NCBI RefSeq assembly: GCF_001548035.1
Contig: NZ_AP014723.1
Coordinates: forward strand, 1,054,001-1,118,000
Source: Sulfurospirillum sp. UCH001
Lineage (GTDB): Bacteria; Campylobacterota; Campylobacteria; Campylobacterales; Sulfurospirillaceae
DNA: 64,000 bases
Reading direction: 5' to 3'
In this document: piece by piece, positions 1-9,594 of the stretch
How positions within the stretch are numbered: position 1 is the first letter of the stretch
Layout: the number at the start of each line of letters is the position of its first letter
Program-made: the position numbers and the translations under genes
The notes under the pieces: generated by a model
Databases searched by the model: none
Told to the model about the DNA's origin: nothing
The model's input: the letters and a program-made list of their open reading frames with translations, nothing else

Positions 1-2
1 CA

Positions 3-638
3 GCTCGATTTTTTACTAAAAAAGACATTGGTGTATTCAAAGGATTTAACCTACATGATATGAATGAATACATGTATTCCAAAATACAAGTAATTGCTAA
101 TTCCTACATTAATCATTACAATCAAGAGTATATCCATCAAATCGATTCAAATACAATGAATTATCCATTTCAGATAGATCAAACGATTATCAATGGTAAA
201 CGCTTTTTTGAAATGGTTACTTACTATAAAAAGTTTAAAGAAAAAATGAAAGAGATTAAAAATGAGATTTTGATACTGCTGGATTCATACGAATCAAAAA
301 GTAGAACAGGTGATAAATATGTTCGTATTCTTTTTGATTGCGCTTTAATGTATTACATTGACAGATTTGGAGAAGTCGAGCTCGACAAAGCGATTGAAAA
401 ATTCTTCATTTGGGCATATTCATTAAGATTAAAACAACACTCTGTCCAAATAGCTTCAATGGATAATTATGCCTTAGCCTATATAGAAAATATCAATATT
501 TTTCAACACATAAGAGAAGCAATTAATCATAAAGAAATTATCAATTTACAATTAGAAATTGTAAGCCAAATAGTCGCAACTAAAGTTAAAGAAATAGTAG
601 AAAAATTTGAGGAGTTGGGTTATGTCACAAAACAATAA
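3..638 (+). CDS. DUF262-family protein, C-terminal part (partial at window edge)
   Basis: The reading frame is open to the left edge, so only the C-terminal part is visible. I recognise the C-terminal signature that accompanies DUF262 (GmrSD/ParB-like) proteins: YPFQIDQ, INGKRFFEM, then RTGDKYVRILFDCA and FFIWAYSLRLKQ. The ATG at 60 is probably internal, because coding continues upstream of it (GVFKGFNLHDMNEY). The gene overlaps the start of the next DUF262 gene by 17 nt, which indicates translational coupling and a two-protein system. The family includes type IV restriction enzymes that cut modified DNA. That role is inferred for this copy, since the N-terminal catalytic region is outside the window. 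Confidence 0.75.
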   Translation, partial: ARFFTKKDIGVFKGFNLHDMNEYMYSKIQVIANSYINHYNQEYIHQIDSNTMNYPFQIDQTIINGKRFFEMVTYYKKFKEKMKEIKNEILILLDSYESKSRTGDKYVRILFDCALMYYIDRFGEVELDKAIEKFFIWAYSLRLKQHSVQIASMDNYALAYIENINIFQHIREAINHKEIINLQLEIVSQIVATKVKEIVEKFEELGYVTKQ

Positions 639-2466
639 TATACCTAAAGTCTTTTCTATAGAAAAATTGTTTGAAAATGGAGACTACATTATTCCAGTAT
701 ATCAGCGAAATTATGCGTGGGGTGAAAAAGAGATAAATCAGCTGATAGATGATATTTATGATTATTGCGAAGAAAATGAAAAAAACAATGATAAAAAAAA
801 CTATTATATTGGGACTCTGATAGTTTTTAAAAGAGATAAAGCATTTGAAGTGATTGATGGACAACAACGACTTACAACATTATTTATATTGATGAGTGTC
901 TTAAATAAATTAAATGAATCATTTAGATTAAAATTTGAAAGTAGAGAAAGAGCAGAAAAAACGTTACAAGAGATTAGAAGACAAGAGTTTAAATTTGACA
1001 ATTATTTGAAAGAAGAATTAAATATAAACATTTTAAATGCCTATGTGCTTATTCAAAAAAGATTCAAAAAATTAAATGAAAAATTTATTGATTATTTTCT
1101 AGATAAAGTTCAAATATTAAGAATCGAAGTTCCAGAGGACACCGATTTGAATCATTATTTTGAAATTATGAATAATAGAGGTGAACAGCTAGAAAAGCAT
1201 GAAATTTTGAAATCACGGATGCTTGCAAAATTAAAAGATGACAAACAAGCAACAAGTATGTTCAATACAATTTGGGAAGCTTGTACTAACATGGAACGAT
1301 ATGTTCAGTATGGTTTTTCACATGAACAACGAAAAAATATTTTTGGTAATAATTGGAACGAATTTCAAAAGAAAAGTTTTGATGATCTGCTCAATCAATC
1401 AGATCAAATTCAAATGAGCGAAAATGCAAGTACTATAGCGGAACTTATCGGAATTAATGCAAAGAAAATGTCGTCACCTGAACTTGTAAAAGATGATGAT
1501 AATCCTGAAAGATTTAATGCGGTTATCAATTTTTCAAACTTTTTGTTGCATGTGTTAAGAATTCAAACAAATGAGGATATCCCTCTTGATGATAAGAGAT
1601 TGCTAGAAACATTTAATGGCAAATATGAGTCAATGGAAGATGTTAAATGTTTTGGATTTAACCTTCTAAAAATGAAGTTTTTATTCGATAACTATATCAT
1701 TAAAAGAGAATATACAGCTAAAGGCGATGAATGGAGCTTGAAACAATTAATCAAAAATGATCATCCAAGTAAAAATAATTCTGCTTATTATAAAAATAGA
1801 TTTAATGATGAAAGACAAAACAAAAACATCTTAATTCTTTTATCAATGTTTCATGTCTCAGCACCTACTCTAATATACAAACATTGGTTGAATGCTGCAC
1901 TAAAATATTTATTTGAAAATAGCGAAATTCAAGATAGTTGTTATATTTCTTATTTAGAAAAAATAGCTAAAACTTACATGAAAGATAGATTTTTAAGTAT
2001 ATCTCCAACTGATTATTACGAAATTATCTATTGTCATAATGGCGAAAGTAAAAATAGTGCAATTGATTGGAATAACTTAAACCAAGGGACAGATGTTGAA
2101 AATTATATTTTCAATTATCTTGATTATTTACTATGGAAAAATGAAAATTTTAATCAATTTAAAGAGAATTTTTCATTTTCATTTCGCTCATCTGTTGAAC
2201 ACTATTATCCACAAAAGACAATGAAAAATATAGACAAATTAGATGGTCCGATATTAAATAGCTTTGGTAATTTATGCTTAGTAACAAGTAGTGAAAACTC
2301 TAGACTAAGTAATTTTACGCCTAAGGCAAAAAAAGAGTTTTATTCAAAGCAATCCAACAATAGCATAAAGCAACGAATTATGATGGAAAGTGAGAACTGG
2401 ACTGAGTATGAAATAAAAAAACATCAATCTCAGATGATTGAATTATTAACTAATGAACTGTTGTAA
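622..2466 (+). CDS. DUF262/DUF1524 protein (GmrSD-like putative nuclease)
   Basis: A 614-residue protein. The N-terminal DUF262 domain shows IPVYQRNYAW near residue 24, YYIGTLIV near 68 and the DGQQRLTTL motif near 85, the ParB/Srx-like NTP-binding signature of the family. Near residue 530 it carries VEHYYPQ, the His motif of the DUF1524 HNH-like nuclease domain. GmrSD-type proteins are type IV restriction enzymes that attack modified phage DNA. I chose the ATG at 622 because GGAG lies 7 nt upstream; an in-frame TTG at 607 precedes that ribosome site. It overlaps the upstream DUF262 gene and is followed after 17 nt by an AddB-like gene on the same strand, so all four genes may be one operon. 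Restriction activity here is inferred. Confidence 0.82.
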   Translation: MSQNNNIPKVFSIEKLFENGDYIIPVYQRNYAWGEKEINQLIDDIYDYCEENEKNNDKKNYYIGTLIVFKRDKAFEVIDGQQRLTTLFILMSVLNKLNESFRLKFESRERAEKTLQEIRRQEFKFDNYLKEELNINILNAYVLIQKRFKKLNEKFIDYFLDKVQILRIEVPEDTDLNHYFEIMNNRGEQLEKHEILKSRMLAKLKDDKQATSMFNTIWEACTNMERYVQYGFSHEQRKNIFGNNWNEFQKKSFDDLLNQSDQIQMSENASTIAELIGINAKKMSSPELVKDDDNPERFNAVINFSNFLLHVLRIQTNEDIPLDDKRLLETFNGKYESMEDVKCFGFNLLKMKFLFDNYIIKREYTAKGDEWSLKQLIKNDHPSKNNSAYYKNRFNDERQNKNILILLSMFHVSAPTLIYKHWLNAALKYLFENSEIQDSCYISYLEKIAKTYMKDRFLSISPTDYYEIIYCHNGESKNSAIDWNNLNQGTDVENYIFNYLDYLLWKNENFNQFKENFSFSFRSSVEHYYPQKTMKNIDKLDGPILNSFGNLCLVTSSENSRLSNFTPKAKKEFYSKQSNNSIKQRIMMESENWTEYEIKKHQSQMIELLTNELL

Positions 2467-2483
2467 TGTAGAGGCGGAGATCA

Positions 2484-4946
2484 ATGATTAAATTCTTGCA
2501 AACCCTTTTTATCGCCCGATCCAACGATTCAGCTGACAAGTACCTCTCTAAGCATTCAGGGGCTATAAAAGTCATGACATTGGCTTCACTCCTCTCTTCA
2601 GAAGAATTAACACGATCAGTAGCTATGGATGCATTTATAGCAAAGATAATACTTCATCATGCTATTCAAACCCTGAAATTAGATCACTTTGATTATCTAT
2701 GTAATGCCGAAGCATCAGTCAATGAAGTATATACACATATCCTTGCGTGTAAACGAAACTGTATAGGGCTTGATGTCTTTGAGTATGAGACACAAAAACA
2801 TATTGAGTTACAACAGATCTGGAATGCATACGAAGAACTAAAAAACAGTTTTGGTCTTAAAGATAGTGCAGATGTTATGATGGAAGCGGTTGAGGCACTG
2901 CAACATACAAAGTATTTTACGCAATTTTCAAGCGTGGTGTTAGATGTATTTGAGGAGGAGGGGATTCGATTTTACGCTAATACCTTAGAACACAAAGCAC
3001 TTGAGATCATTAGGGCTATATCTCATGTGGAAGTTTTAACACCACAAATATCGGATTTAAAATCTATCGAAACATATACCTCTCAGCAGTCATATTTTGA
3101 TGAGGCACTGTTTGCTATCAAAGCTGCTCGAAAATTGATGGTAGATGGGGTGCAGGATGGTGACATCGCTATTGTCACTGGCAATCTGTTACGCTATCGT
3201 CGTATCTTAGAAAGTAATGCTTTTGAATATGGTATGAAGCTTCGCTTTAGCTCAGGAATACCGATACTACAAAGTTCTCTTTTTGCCAAATTTTTAAAGG
3301 CTAAGACCTTTGACAAATTTAAAGAAGACGTATCATTCAGAATTACCCAAGATTATCAGCGAGGGTTGATTGATGAGAGTAAATTAGAAGAGGTTAAACT
3401 TCATTTTACTCAAATTAAATCACTACATTACCGAACATTAACCATCATTGAAACAGCTAAAAAACTGTTTGATGAGGTACTTGAATATAAAAAAATCATC
3501 CTCTCTCTTGCAGAAGAGGCTTTTATTCCACCGTTGAAAGATCAAGAAGGCATTTGGGTCAGTGAACCAAACCAAATACCAAATCACCGTTTTAGGCACA
3601 TCATTTTTATTGGAACCGATCTTTCGCAATTTCCTCCAAAGATGAGAAGTAATTTCTTAGCAACGCCAGAGCAAAGAGAGCGCTATCTTGGGGTAGATAA
3701 TGCATACCGCCTTAGTCAATACTACTTTTCTCAAATGCTTAAAAATAGTGAATCACTGCATGTATGCACTGCAATGCAGGAGGGTAAGAAGAAACTATTT
3801 ATCTCTCCGGTCATCACTAATCTTCCTCACAAATCTTTTACAGACTATGAGTGTGCTTCAGTGCGTGAAGTACTACATGCAAAGTGTCGTTATAAACAAG
3901 ATGAGTTATTTGAAACATATGTTGAAGCAGCATTATCTCCAGCACGTACTCTTTATGATGGTTTGAGTCAAGATTTTACGTATAAAAGTGGTGTACTATC
4001 AGCGTCGAGTTTAAATGAATATGCTAAATGTCCCCTTCGTTATCAGCTTACGTTTCACTACAAGGCTGAAGCCTTAGCCGTCGAAAGAGATGATGATGAG
4101 CTTGAAGCAAGCGATATTGGAACTATTTTTCATTCAATAGCAGAACAGTTTGCCCAGGATGTTAAAGCGAATACAATAGCATTAGGCGCATTACCAACTT
4201 ATAATATCAAAGAACATCTTCACGCAATAGCAACACGTAAACATCAAGAGTATATTCAACAAAAGATTATTGATGAGGGGAAAATACCGACAGTATTTCA
4301 TGAAATTGTTCTGCATGATTTGACGAAAGGGTTATTTGAAGAGCACCATGAGAAGGGCTTACTGGTACGTTTTTTAGAGTATGTGTATCAAAATGGTAGG
4401 CTTGAAGATTTTGAACAAAGTGAACATCGTTTTATGCTTGATAGTGATTTTTGTATTACAACAGAGAAAGACAAAGCGATTATTAAGGGCTTTATCGATC
4501 GAATTGATCGCAATCACACCCATCAAACCGTAACGATCATTGACTATAAAACGGGCAAATATGCTAAAGAAAAAGAGATGAAACTCATTGAAGGGATGAA
4601 TAACTATCAACAATTTCAACTGCCTCTTTATCTTCTTTATGCATCCCAAGCATACGATGATTACACTATAAATTCGCATCTTTTATCGATGCGTTGTGAA
4701 CAAGGAACGAAAGAGTATGCACACATTAGTACCTCTGCTGAGAATGGGCTTTGTTTTGATGAAGCATATGAACAAGGACTCAAAGAGAAAATATACTCAT
4801 TTAAACAAGCCATCGAGTCAGGTGAGTTTGCAATGACCCCATCAGAAGAGAATTGTAGTTATTGTCCATATGAAAAAATTTGTCACAAAGAGATACTTGT
4901 TCATAAAGTATTAGAAGATGCAATGAGTGGAGATGACAATGAGTAA
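2484..4946 (+). CDS. addB: AddB-like PD-(D/E)XK nuclease with Fe-S cluster
   Basis: An 820-residue protein. The C-terminal third is a RecB-type PD-(D/E)XK nuclease: GFIDRID followed by IIDYKTGKY near residues 675-695, then a QLPLYLLYA helix. Four cysteines match the AddB 4Fe-4S staple: one in YAKCP near residue 515 and a C-x2-C-x5-C set near 790-799. The N-terminal half is the inactivated helicase-like part typical of AddB. AddAB resects double-strand ends for recombination and also degrades foreign linear DNA. The length is close to that of Campylobacterota AddB. The start has GGAG a few nt upstream. The gene overlaps the AddA gene by 8 nt. Whether this is the housekeeping AddAB or a second, defence-associated copy cannot be decided from the window. 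Confidence 0.8.
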   Translation: MIKFLQTLFIARSNDSADKYLSKHSGAIKVMTLASLLSSEELTRSVAMDAFIAKIILHHAIQTLKLDHFDYLCNAEASVNEVYTHILACKRNCIGLDVFEYETQKHIELQQIWNAYEELKNSFGLKDSADVMMEAVEALQHTKYFTQFSSVVLDVFEEEGIRFYANTLEHKALEIIRAISHVEVLTPQISDLKSIETYTSQQSYFDEALFAIKAARKLMVDGVQDGDIAIVTGNLLRYRRILESNAFEYGMKLRFSSGIPILQSSLFAKFLKAKTFDKFKEDVSFRITQDYQRGLIDESKLEEVKLHFTQIKSLHYRTLTIIETAKKLFDEVLEYKKIILSLAEEAFIPPLKDQEGIWVSEPNQIPNHRFRHIIFIGTDLSQFPPKMRSNFLATPEQRERYLGVDNAYRLSQYYFSQMLKNSESLHVCTAMQEGKKKLFISPVITNLPHKSFTDYECASVREVLHAKCRYKQDELFETYVEAALSPARTLYDGLSQDFTYKSGVLSASSLNEYAKCPLRYQLTFHYKAEALAVERDDDELEASDIGTIFHSIAEQFAQDVKANTIALGALPTYNIKEHLHAIATRKHQEYIQQKIIDEGKIPTVFHEIVLHDLTKGLFEEHHEKGLLVRFLEYVYQNGRLEDFEQSEHRFMLDSDFCITTEKDKAIIKGFIDRIDRNHTHQTVTIIDYKTGKYAKEKEMKLIEGMNNYQQFQLPLYLLYASQAYDDYTINSHLLSMRCEQGTKEYAHISTSAENGLCFDEAYEQGLKEKIYSFKQAIESGEFAMTPSEENCSYCPYEKICHKEILVHKVLEDAMSGDDNE

Positions 4947-7900
4947 TAAATTTGATATCTTTAACCATGTCTCCATCAGTGCCGGTGCAGGATCAGGAAA
5001 AACGTATACACTTTCAAGACGCTACATTAACATCCTCGTAGGATTCAATCTTTTTTTTGAAGGAACGGATAATAGGCCTTCATTTGAAACCTTAAAACCT
5101 TCGCGTCCAAGTGAGATTGTTACGATCACCTATACCGAAGCGGGTGCGTTGGAGATGAAAAGCCGTATATACGCCTTAATTCAAAATGTCATTGCTTATA
5201 CGGATGGGAATCTTGATGCTACGCATAATGATTATGCATCAATTAACGATGCTTTTAAAGCACTACCCCAAGATCCATGTTGGGTCAATCACATACGTCT
5301 TGTTCTTATAAACTCTCTTTCTGAGCTGTCATCTGCTACGATCAGCACGATTCACTCGTATTGTCTTGATTTAATTGAACAGTATGGTGATTATCTCAAA
5401 CTGGATGCAAAACCAAAAATTGTCAAAGACGATGAAAAAATGGTTGCTTATACGGATGCTTATCGCAATGTACTCAATAGCGAAGATCAAATCGTAAAAG
5501 AGATCAATCAAACCATCTCTTTATATCAATTATCTAAAATTGCTCAAAAATACAGCTTTAATGCACAATTTCGAGAAGCCTTTAATGCATATGCGATTCT
5601 ATGTGATGATAACAATTTTTCCTTGAGAGATACGTGGATGGCAACGCTACTCCCCGCGTATCAAGAGCGTATTGAAAAGGGGTTATATGCATTACAAGCA
5701 CTCAAAGAGCAAGATTCGTTAAAGAGTGATTTATGTGATGCCATACGCGTGAATTTAGAAAGTGTTTTAAAAGGTAAGGGTGAATGGATAGAATATACTG
5801 GGCAATTAAGAAAAAATAAGCAGATCGATTTTGAGACATTTGAAGCGGTTAAAGCATTGCGAGACAGTGTCAATAATTTGCGTTGGAGTATAGTCGATCC
5901 TGCTGCAGAGCAGCATTATTTACATACGCTAAAAGCGATTCACGCATTGTTTATAAAAGTATATGAGCGATTCCGAAAAATTCTTAGCGAGGATGGTTAT
6001 ACAGATTTTGAGACAATTTTACAACAAGCAAATACTTTATTAGAGCAAGATATTACAATTCTTACACGTTATTTTATGGTGGATGAATTTCAAGATACGA
6101 ATGGTTATCAATGGGGAATTATCACAAAAGCAGCTTCGAAAAATGATGCAAATCTATTTATCGTCGGAGATGAAAAACAATCAATCTTTTCATTCCAAGG
6201 TGCTGATGTTTCCGTTTTTGCTAAAGCGAGCCAATCTCTAGGTCTAGCAACACCAATTTCAATGGAAGTAAATCGTCGAAGTGATCGTGCTATCATCTCT
6301 CTTGTCAATGATGTTTTTGCATCTGCGATGATCGAAAAAGGAATGACTACTTTCAAACGAATTGAATGCTGTAATGATGAGAAGCTGAATCGCAGTATTG
6401 ATCTATTTAACCACTATGCCCAATTTACACCTATCAAAGTAGATTTTGAAGCTAAATATGATCCCCTTAGTGTACCAGCAAATAAGGAAGAGGGCACTTT
6501 GTCAATATTAGCGACACCTGTTGATCATACATTGCCTGATTGTGCAGAAGAATGCTCAGAAAGTATTCAAGAGCTCCGCCACATTGCTTCATTTATTAAT
6601 TCCATTATTCAAGGAGAGCATCCTCAGTATAGTGATGTTATGAACGCGTACAAACGTGGCGAAAAAGCAATAGCCATTTTATTTGATTCACGCAAATTTA
6701 TGTTGCCTTTGAAACAGTGTTTATTAGAACTTGGCATCCGAGCAAAAGTCAATGATAGTGGAAATTTCTTTGCTACCAAAGAGGTTAATGATATATTTAT
6801 TGTGCTCAAGCTGCTTTCACTGATGGATACATTGCGTTGGGAAAAGATTTCTGCGAAAATAAAATATGTTATTGTTGGAGCCTTACGATCAAATATCCTG
6901 CGATACAATGCTGATCAAATCGAATCTTTTATGCGTACTCAAACATTACCGGCCATACTTCAAAAGTGGCAACAACTCTCATTATATTGTCCCATTTATG
7001 AATTGATAGAACGTGTGGTTAAAGAGAGTCAATTACTTCATTTTTATCGTCATATTGCTGGGTATGAACAGCGAGAAGCAAATATTGAGCAACTTATGGA
7101 CATGGCGTATGACTACTCTTTAAACAAAGGATCAGATCTTAAGGGCTTTGTAGATGAACTCGAAACATTCATTTATAATGAGGATGTGAGCGAAGATGAA
7201 GCGTTTGTGATAGAAGAGGGCGTTGGCTCTGTTGAAATTTTAACGATGCATGGCTCTAAAGGCTTAGAATGGCCAATGGTCGTTGTTGGTAGTATGAATC
7301 GCTCTTTTTTAGGGATGTCTAAACAAGAAACACTCGTCTATGATCGATTTGATGGTAAAGAGATGATAGGGTTTAAAGTTGGTAATTATGAACCTTTAGT
7401 CTATAAATTTATCAAAGAACGTATTAACCAAAAGCATATTGCGGAACGTAAAAGGCTTTTGTATGTTGCTATGACACGTCCAGAGCATCATTTAGTACTT
7501 TCAACAGCAATCAATTACTATGGGAAAGAGCCTAAACTATGCCGTAACTGTGGAGATAATAACTACTTTACACTTGTCAATAATGCATTAGGTATTAACT
7601 ATACAGAACTGTATGAAGGAACTCTCCAAGAGGTGAATAACATAAAGGTGTTTTATCCATCGCCATGGAGAGGTAATAATGTTATTTTACCAACGATTGA
7701 AGCCATTGATCCTATTTTAATTCAAAGACAATCCTTTACACCTGTTTCAGTCATTCGGCCAAGTGGAAAAATAGACCCACTTGCGTTCTTAAAAGATGAT
7801 GTTTTCGATACTGCAAGTGCAGGTACAATTGTTCATAAAATTCTTGAAAAACATTGGCACGAGCTGGAAAGAGATGATATCTTCGAAAATTATTTTACCG

Positions 7901-8262
7901 CATATGCTGTACCTGAGAGCTTCAAACACAACATCATTCAAATGTCTCGCAATTTTTTAAGCACAACGCATTATAAAAAATTAAAAGAGGGTGCTGAAGC
8001 GTATTTTGAATATGATTTTTCAATAAACCATAAAGGGCAGCAAATCCAAGGTTGTATCGATCTCTTTTACTTTGACAAAGAAGCAAATGGATGGGTCATC
8101 GTAGATTTTAAAACGACATTGCTCAAAGGGAAAGATCCACAAACCGTTATACAAGAAAATGAATATGATGTACAGTTAGAACTTTATCACGTTTTTATTT
8201 CCACCGTAGTTGGTGCTGAAAATGTCATTTCAAAAGATATATGTTGGTTGAACTTTTCTTAA
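4939..8262 (+). CDS. addA: AddA-like UvrD/RecB helicase-nuclease
   Basis: An SF1A helicase of about 1107 residues. Motifs in order: Walker A AGAGSGKT near residue 18, motif II VDEFQDT near 380, motif III GDEKQSIFSFQGA near 410, motif V TMHGSKGLEW near 768 and motif VI LLYVAMTRP near 840. A C-terminal RecB-like nuclease ends with IVDFKTT near 1053 and a QLELYHVF helix. This is the layout of AddA, which with AddB forms a helicase-nuclease that processes broken DNA ends. I chose the ATG at 4939 because GGAG lies 6 nt upstream; GTG 4927 and ATG 4933 are alternatives. The start lies inside the end of addB, implying coupled translation. It is longer than most Campylobacterota AddA proteins that I know, which may point to an accessory copy. 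Confidence 0.82.
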   Translation: MSNKFDIFNHVSISAGAGSGKTYTLSRRYINILVGFNLFFEGTDNRPSFETLKPSRPSEIVTITYTEAGALEMKSRIYALIQNVIAYTDGNLDATHNDYASINDAFKALPQDPCWVNHIRLVLINSLSELSSATISTIHSYCLDLIEQYGDYLKLDAKPKIVKDDEKMVAYTDAYRNVLNSEDQIVKEINQTISLYQLSKIAQKYSFNAQFREAFNAYAILCDDNNFSLRDTWMATLLPAYQERIEKGLYALQALKEQDSLKSDLCDAIRVNLESVLKGKGEWIEYTGQLRKNKQIDFETFEAVKALRDSVNNLRWSIVDPAAEQHYLHTLKAIHALFIKVYERFRKILSEDGYTDFETILQQANTLLEQDITILTRYFMVDEFQDTNGYQWGIITKAASKNDANLFIVGDEKQSIFSFQGADVSVFAKASQSLGLATPISMEVNRRSDRAIISLVNDVFASAMIEKGMTTFKRIECCNDEKLNRSIDLFNHYAQFTPIKVDFEAKYDPLSVPANKEEGTLSILATPVDHTLPDCAEECSESIQELRHIASFINSIIQGEHPQYSDVMNAYKRGEKAIAILFDSRKFMLPLKQCLLELGIRAKVNDSGNFFATKEVNDIFIVLKLLSLMDTLRWEKISAKIKYVIVGALRSNILRYNADQIESFMRTQTLPAILQKWQQLSLYCPIYELIERVVKESQLLHFYRHIAGYEQREANIEQLMDMAYDYSLNKGSDLKGFVDELETFIYNEDVSEDEAFVIEEGVGSVEILTMHGSKGLEWPMVVVGSMNRSFLGMSKQETLVYDRFDGKEMIGFKVGNYEPLVYKFIKERINQKHIAERKRLLYVAMTRPEHHLVLSTAINYYGKEPKLCRNCGDNNYFTLVNNALGINYTELYEGTLQEVNNIKVFYPSPWRGNNVILPTIEAIDPILIQRQSFTPVSVIRPSGKIDPLAFLKDDVFDTASAGTIVHKILEKHWHELERDDIFENYFTAYAVPESFKHNIIQMSRNFLSTTHYKKLKEGAEAYFEYDFSINHKGQQIQGCIDLFYFDKEANGWVIVDFKTTLLKGKDPQTVIQENEYDVQLELYHVFISTVVGAENVISKDICWLNFS

Positions 8263-8377
8263 AAATTTAGTTTATTTATTAAATTATGTAAGAGGCTACA
8301 TTTTATAGCTAAAGATTTATTTGATATTGTATTAAATGTCAGGCAAAGGACAATTTTAGGAATAATGAATTCATTTA

Positions 8378-8397
8378 AATCCCTATATGAAGGGATT
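8378..8397. terminator. Possible bidirectional hairpin between convergent genes
   Basis: AATCCCT and AGGGATT flank a 6-nt loop. The hairpin lies between the end of the AddA-like gene and the end of the convergent gene on the minus strand. The stem is short and no strong T-run follows, so terminator function is uncertain. Confidence 0.35.
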
Positions 8398-8446
8398 AAC
8401 TTAAAAGAAACCTGCCTATTTCAACACTTCACCCGACAATAGAGAA

Positions 8447-9292
8447 CTATTCCAATTCAAATATACTCTTTTGTCCTTCGAAAACCTCCAAACAATCATA
8501 TTTTTTATAATTTATTTTTTCATTGAGAAAGTAAACTAAAGCTCGTTCTTTTTGATTATCTTCTTGCAAAATATCAATTTCACAACGTGTATAATGTTCA
8601 GGATAGCCTTCTAGCTCATCAATCTTTAATAGCGTTGGATAATCAATTTGATATAACTCTCCTTGAACCTGTAAGCCTTTTTTGGGTTTATTGATTAAAT
8701 AGGGAAAAGCTTTATGTTTTAAAATCATAGGATATGAAAGTGCTGTTTTGGCAGTACCTAACAATGTAGCAGTTTCAAGATAGTGATGATTTCCAAACCC
8801 TTGTTTTAAAGTTCCATAGACAAATAAGTTAAATTTTAAAGATTTGCTACTTGGTAAAAAAAGAACCATCGAATCTTTTAATAACCTCTCCATTGTGAGA
8901 TTGCCCTGTATGATGTGCAGTAAATCTATAGGTACATTAGCACTAAAACATGTTTGCATACCACGGGATGAACGTTTTTCAAGAATCTCTTGTAGTGTTA
9001 ATGGATCTTGCCATGCGTGTATATTTAGTAAGAAAAGAACGGGTGTCTCGGTTAGAAGTAATAAGTCTATTGTAGGATTATGGAGTTCTTTTAAAGTATC
9101 ATAGAGCATAAAATTTCTGTTTTGTTTTAAAAGCGTATAATGCATTTTCTCTAAAATTGAAGGGAACATAAGGTCGTCTGGGAGAACAAAATAAACCTGC
9201 TTATATGTAAAATAATTAGAGCAAAACATCGTTGCTGCCTTATAAGGCATCTCTAGTTCTTGGTGCCAAACGTAGGGCTGAAATGTTGTCAT
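8447..9292 (-). CDS. Protein with C-terminal gamma-glutamylcyclotransferase-like domain
   Basis: About 281 residues. The C-terminal half, from roughly residue 158, is a gamma-glutamylcyclotransferase (AIG2/GGCT-like) fold: the VYGTLKQG substrate-loop motif, then GELYQID, then IDELEGYPEHY supplying the expected acidic residue, then an ALVYF strand. The N-terminal 150 residues are not recognised. They contain a hydrophobic IDLLLLTETPVLFLL strand and a later TCFSANVP stretch that resemble a P-loop ATPase core, but no Walker A motif is present. The start at 9292 follows AAGGTGG; a longer frame upstream is untenable because it would include the promoter. The gene is preceded by the shared island palindrome with a perfect TATAAT 12 nt away. 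The substrate is unknown. Confidence 0.7.
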   Translation of the reverse strand: MTTFQPYVWHQELEMPYKAATMFCSNYFTYKQVYFVLPDDLMFPSILEKMHYTLLKQNRNFMLYDTLKELHNPTIDLLLLTETPVLFLLNIHAWQDPLTLQEILEKRSSRGMQTCFSANVPIDLLHIIQGNLTMERLLKDSMVLFLPSSKSLKFNLFVYGTLKQGFGNHHYLETATLLGTAKTALSYPMILKHKAFPYLINKPKKGLQVQGELYQIDYPTLLKIDELEGYPEHYTRCEIDILQEDNQKERALVYFLNEKINYKKYDCLEVFEGQKSIFELE

Positions 9293-9325
9293 GTGTCCAC
9301 CTTTTTTTATTGTTTTCGCATGAGA

Positions 9326-9375
9326 ATTATAAAAAGTTAAATGGACAAAAATTTGTCTTACTCTGACCGTATAAT
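9326..9375. promoter_or_regulatory. Island palindrome with divergent promoters (site 1)
   Basis: The palindrome GGACAAAAATTTGTCT is at 9343-9358. On the minus strand TATAAT (9331-9326) lies 12 nt past TGTC and serves the cyclotransferase-like gene. On the plus strand TATAAT (9370-9375) lies exactly 12 nt past the other TGTC and points to the decayed gene at 9595. There is no normal -35 hexamer; the palindrome occupies about -39 to -24. Seven further near-perfect copies occur in the island. Confidence 0.85.
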
Positions 9376-9594
9376 GTAATCCATATATCTTTTTATTAAA
9401 GTGGAATTTCAAATGCCTCATATAAAAACTTACATCTATTTTTTCACCTTACACTATCTTGATAGTAATGCAGTAATTTTTACTATGTTTTTTATAAAAA
9501 GTATTATAATTTTAAAAATTTTTAGAAGTCATGGTCCGCGATTCTGCAAGTGTAAAAGACATTATCATAACTTCTATAATAGTATTAAATCCTA

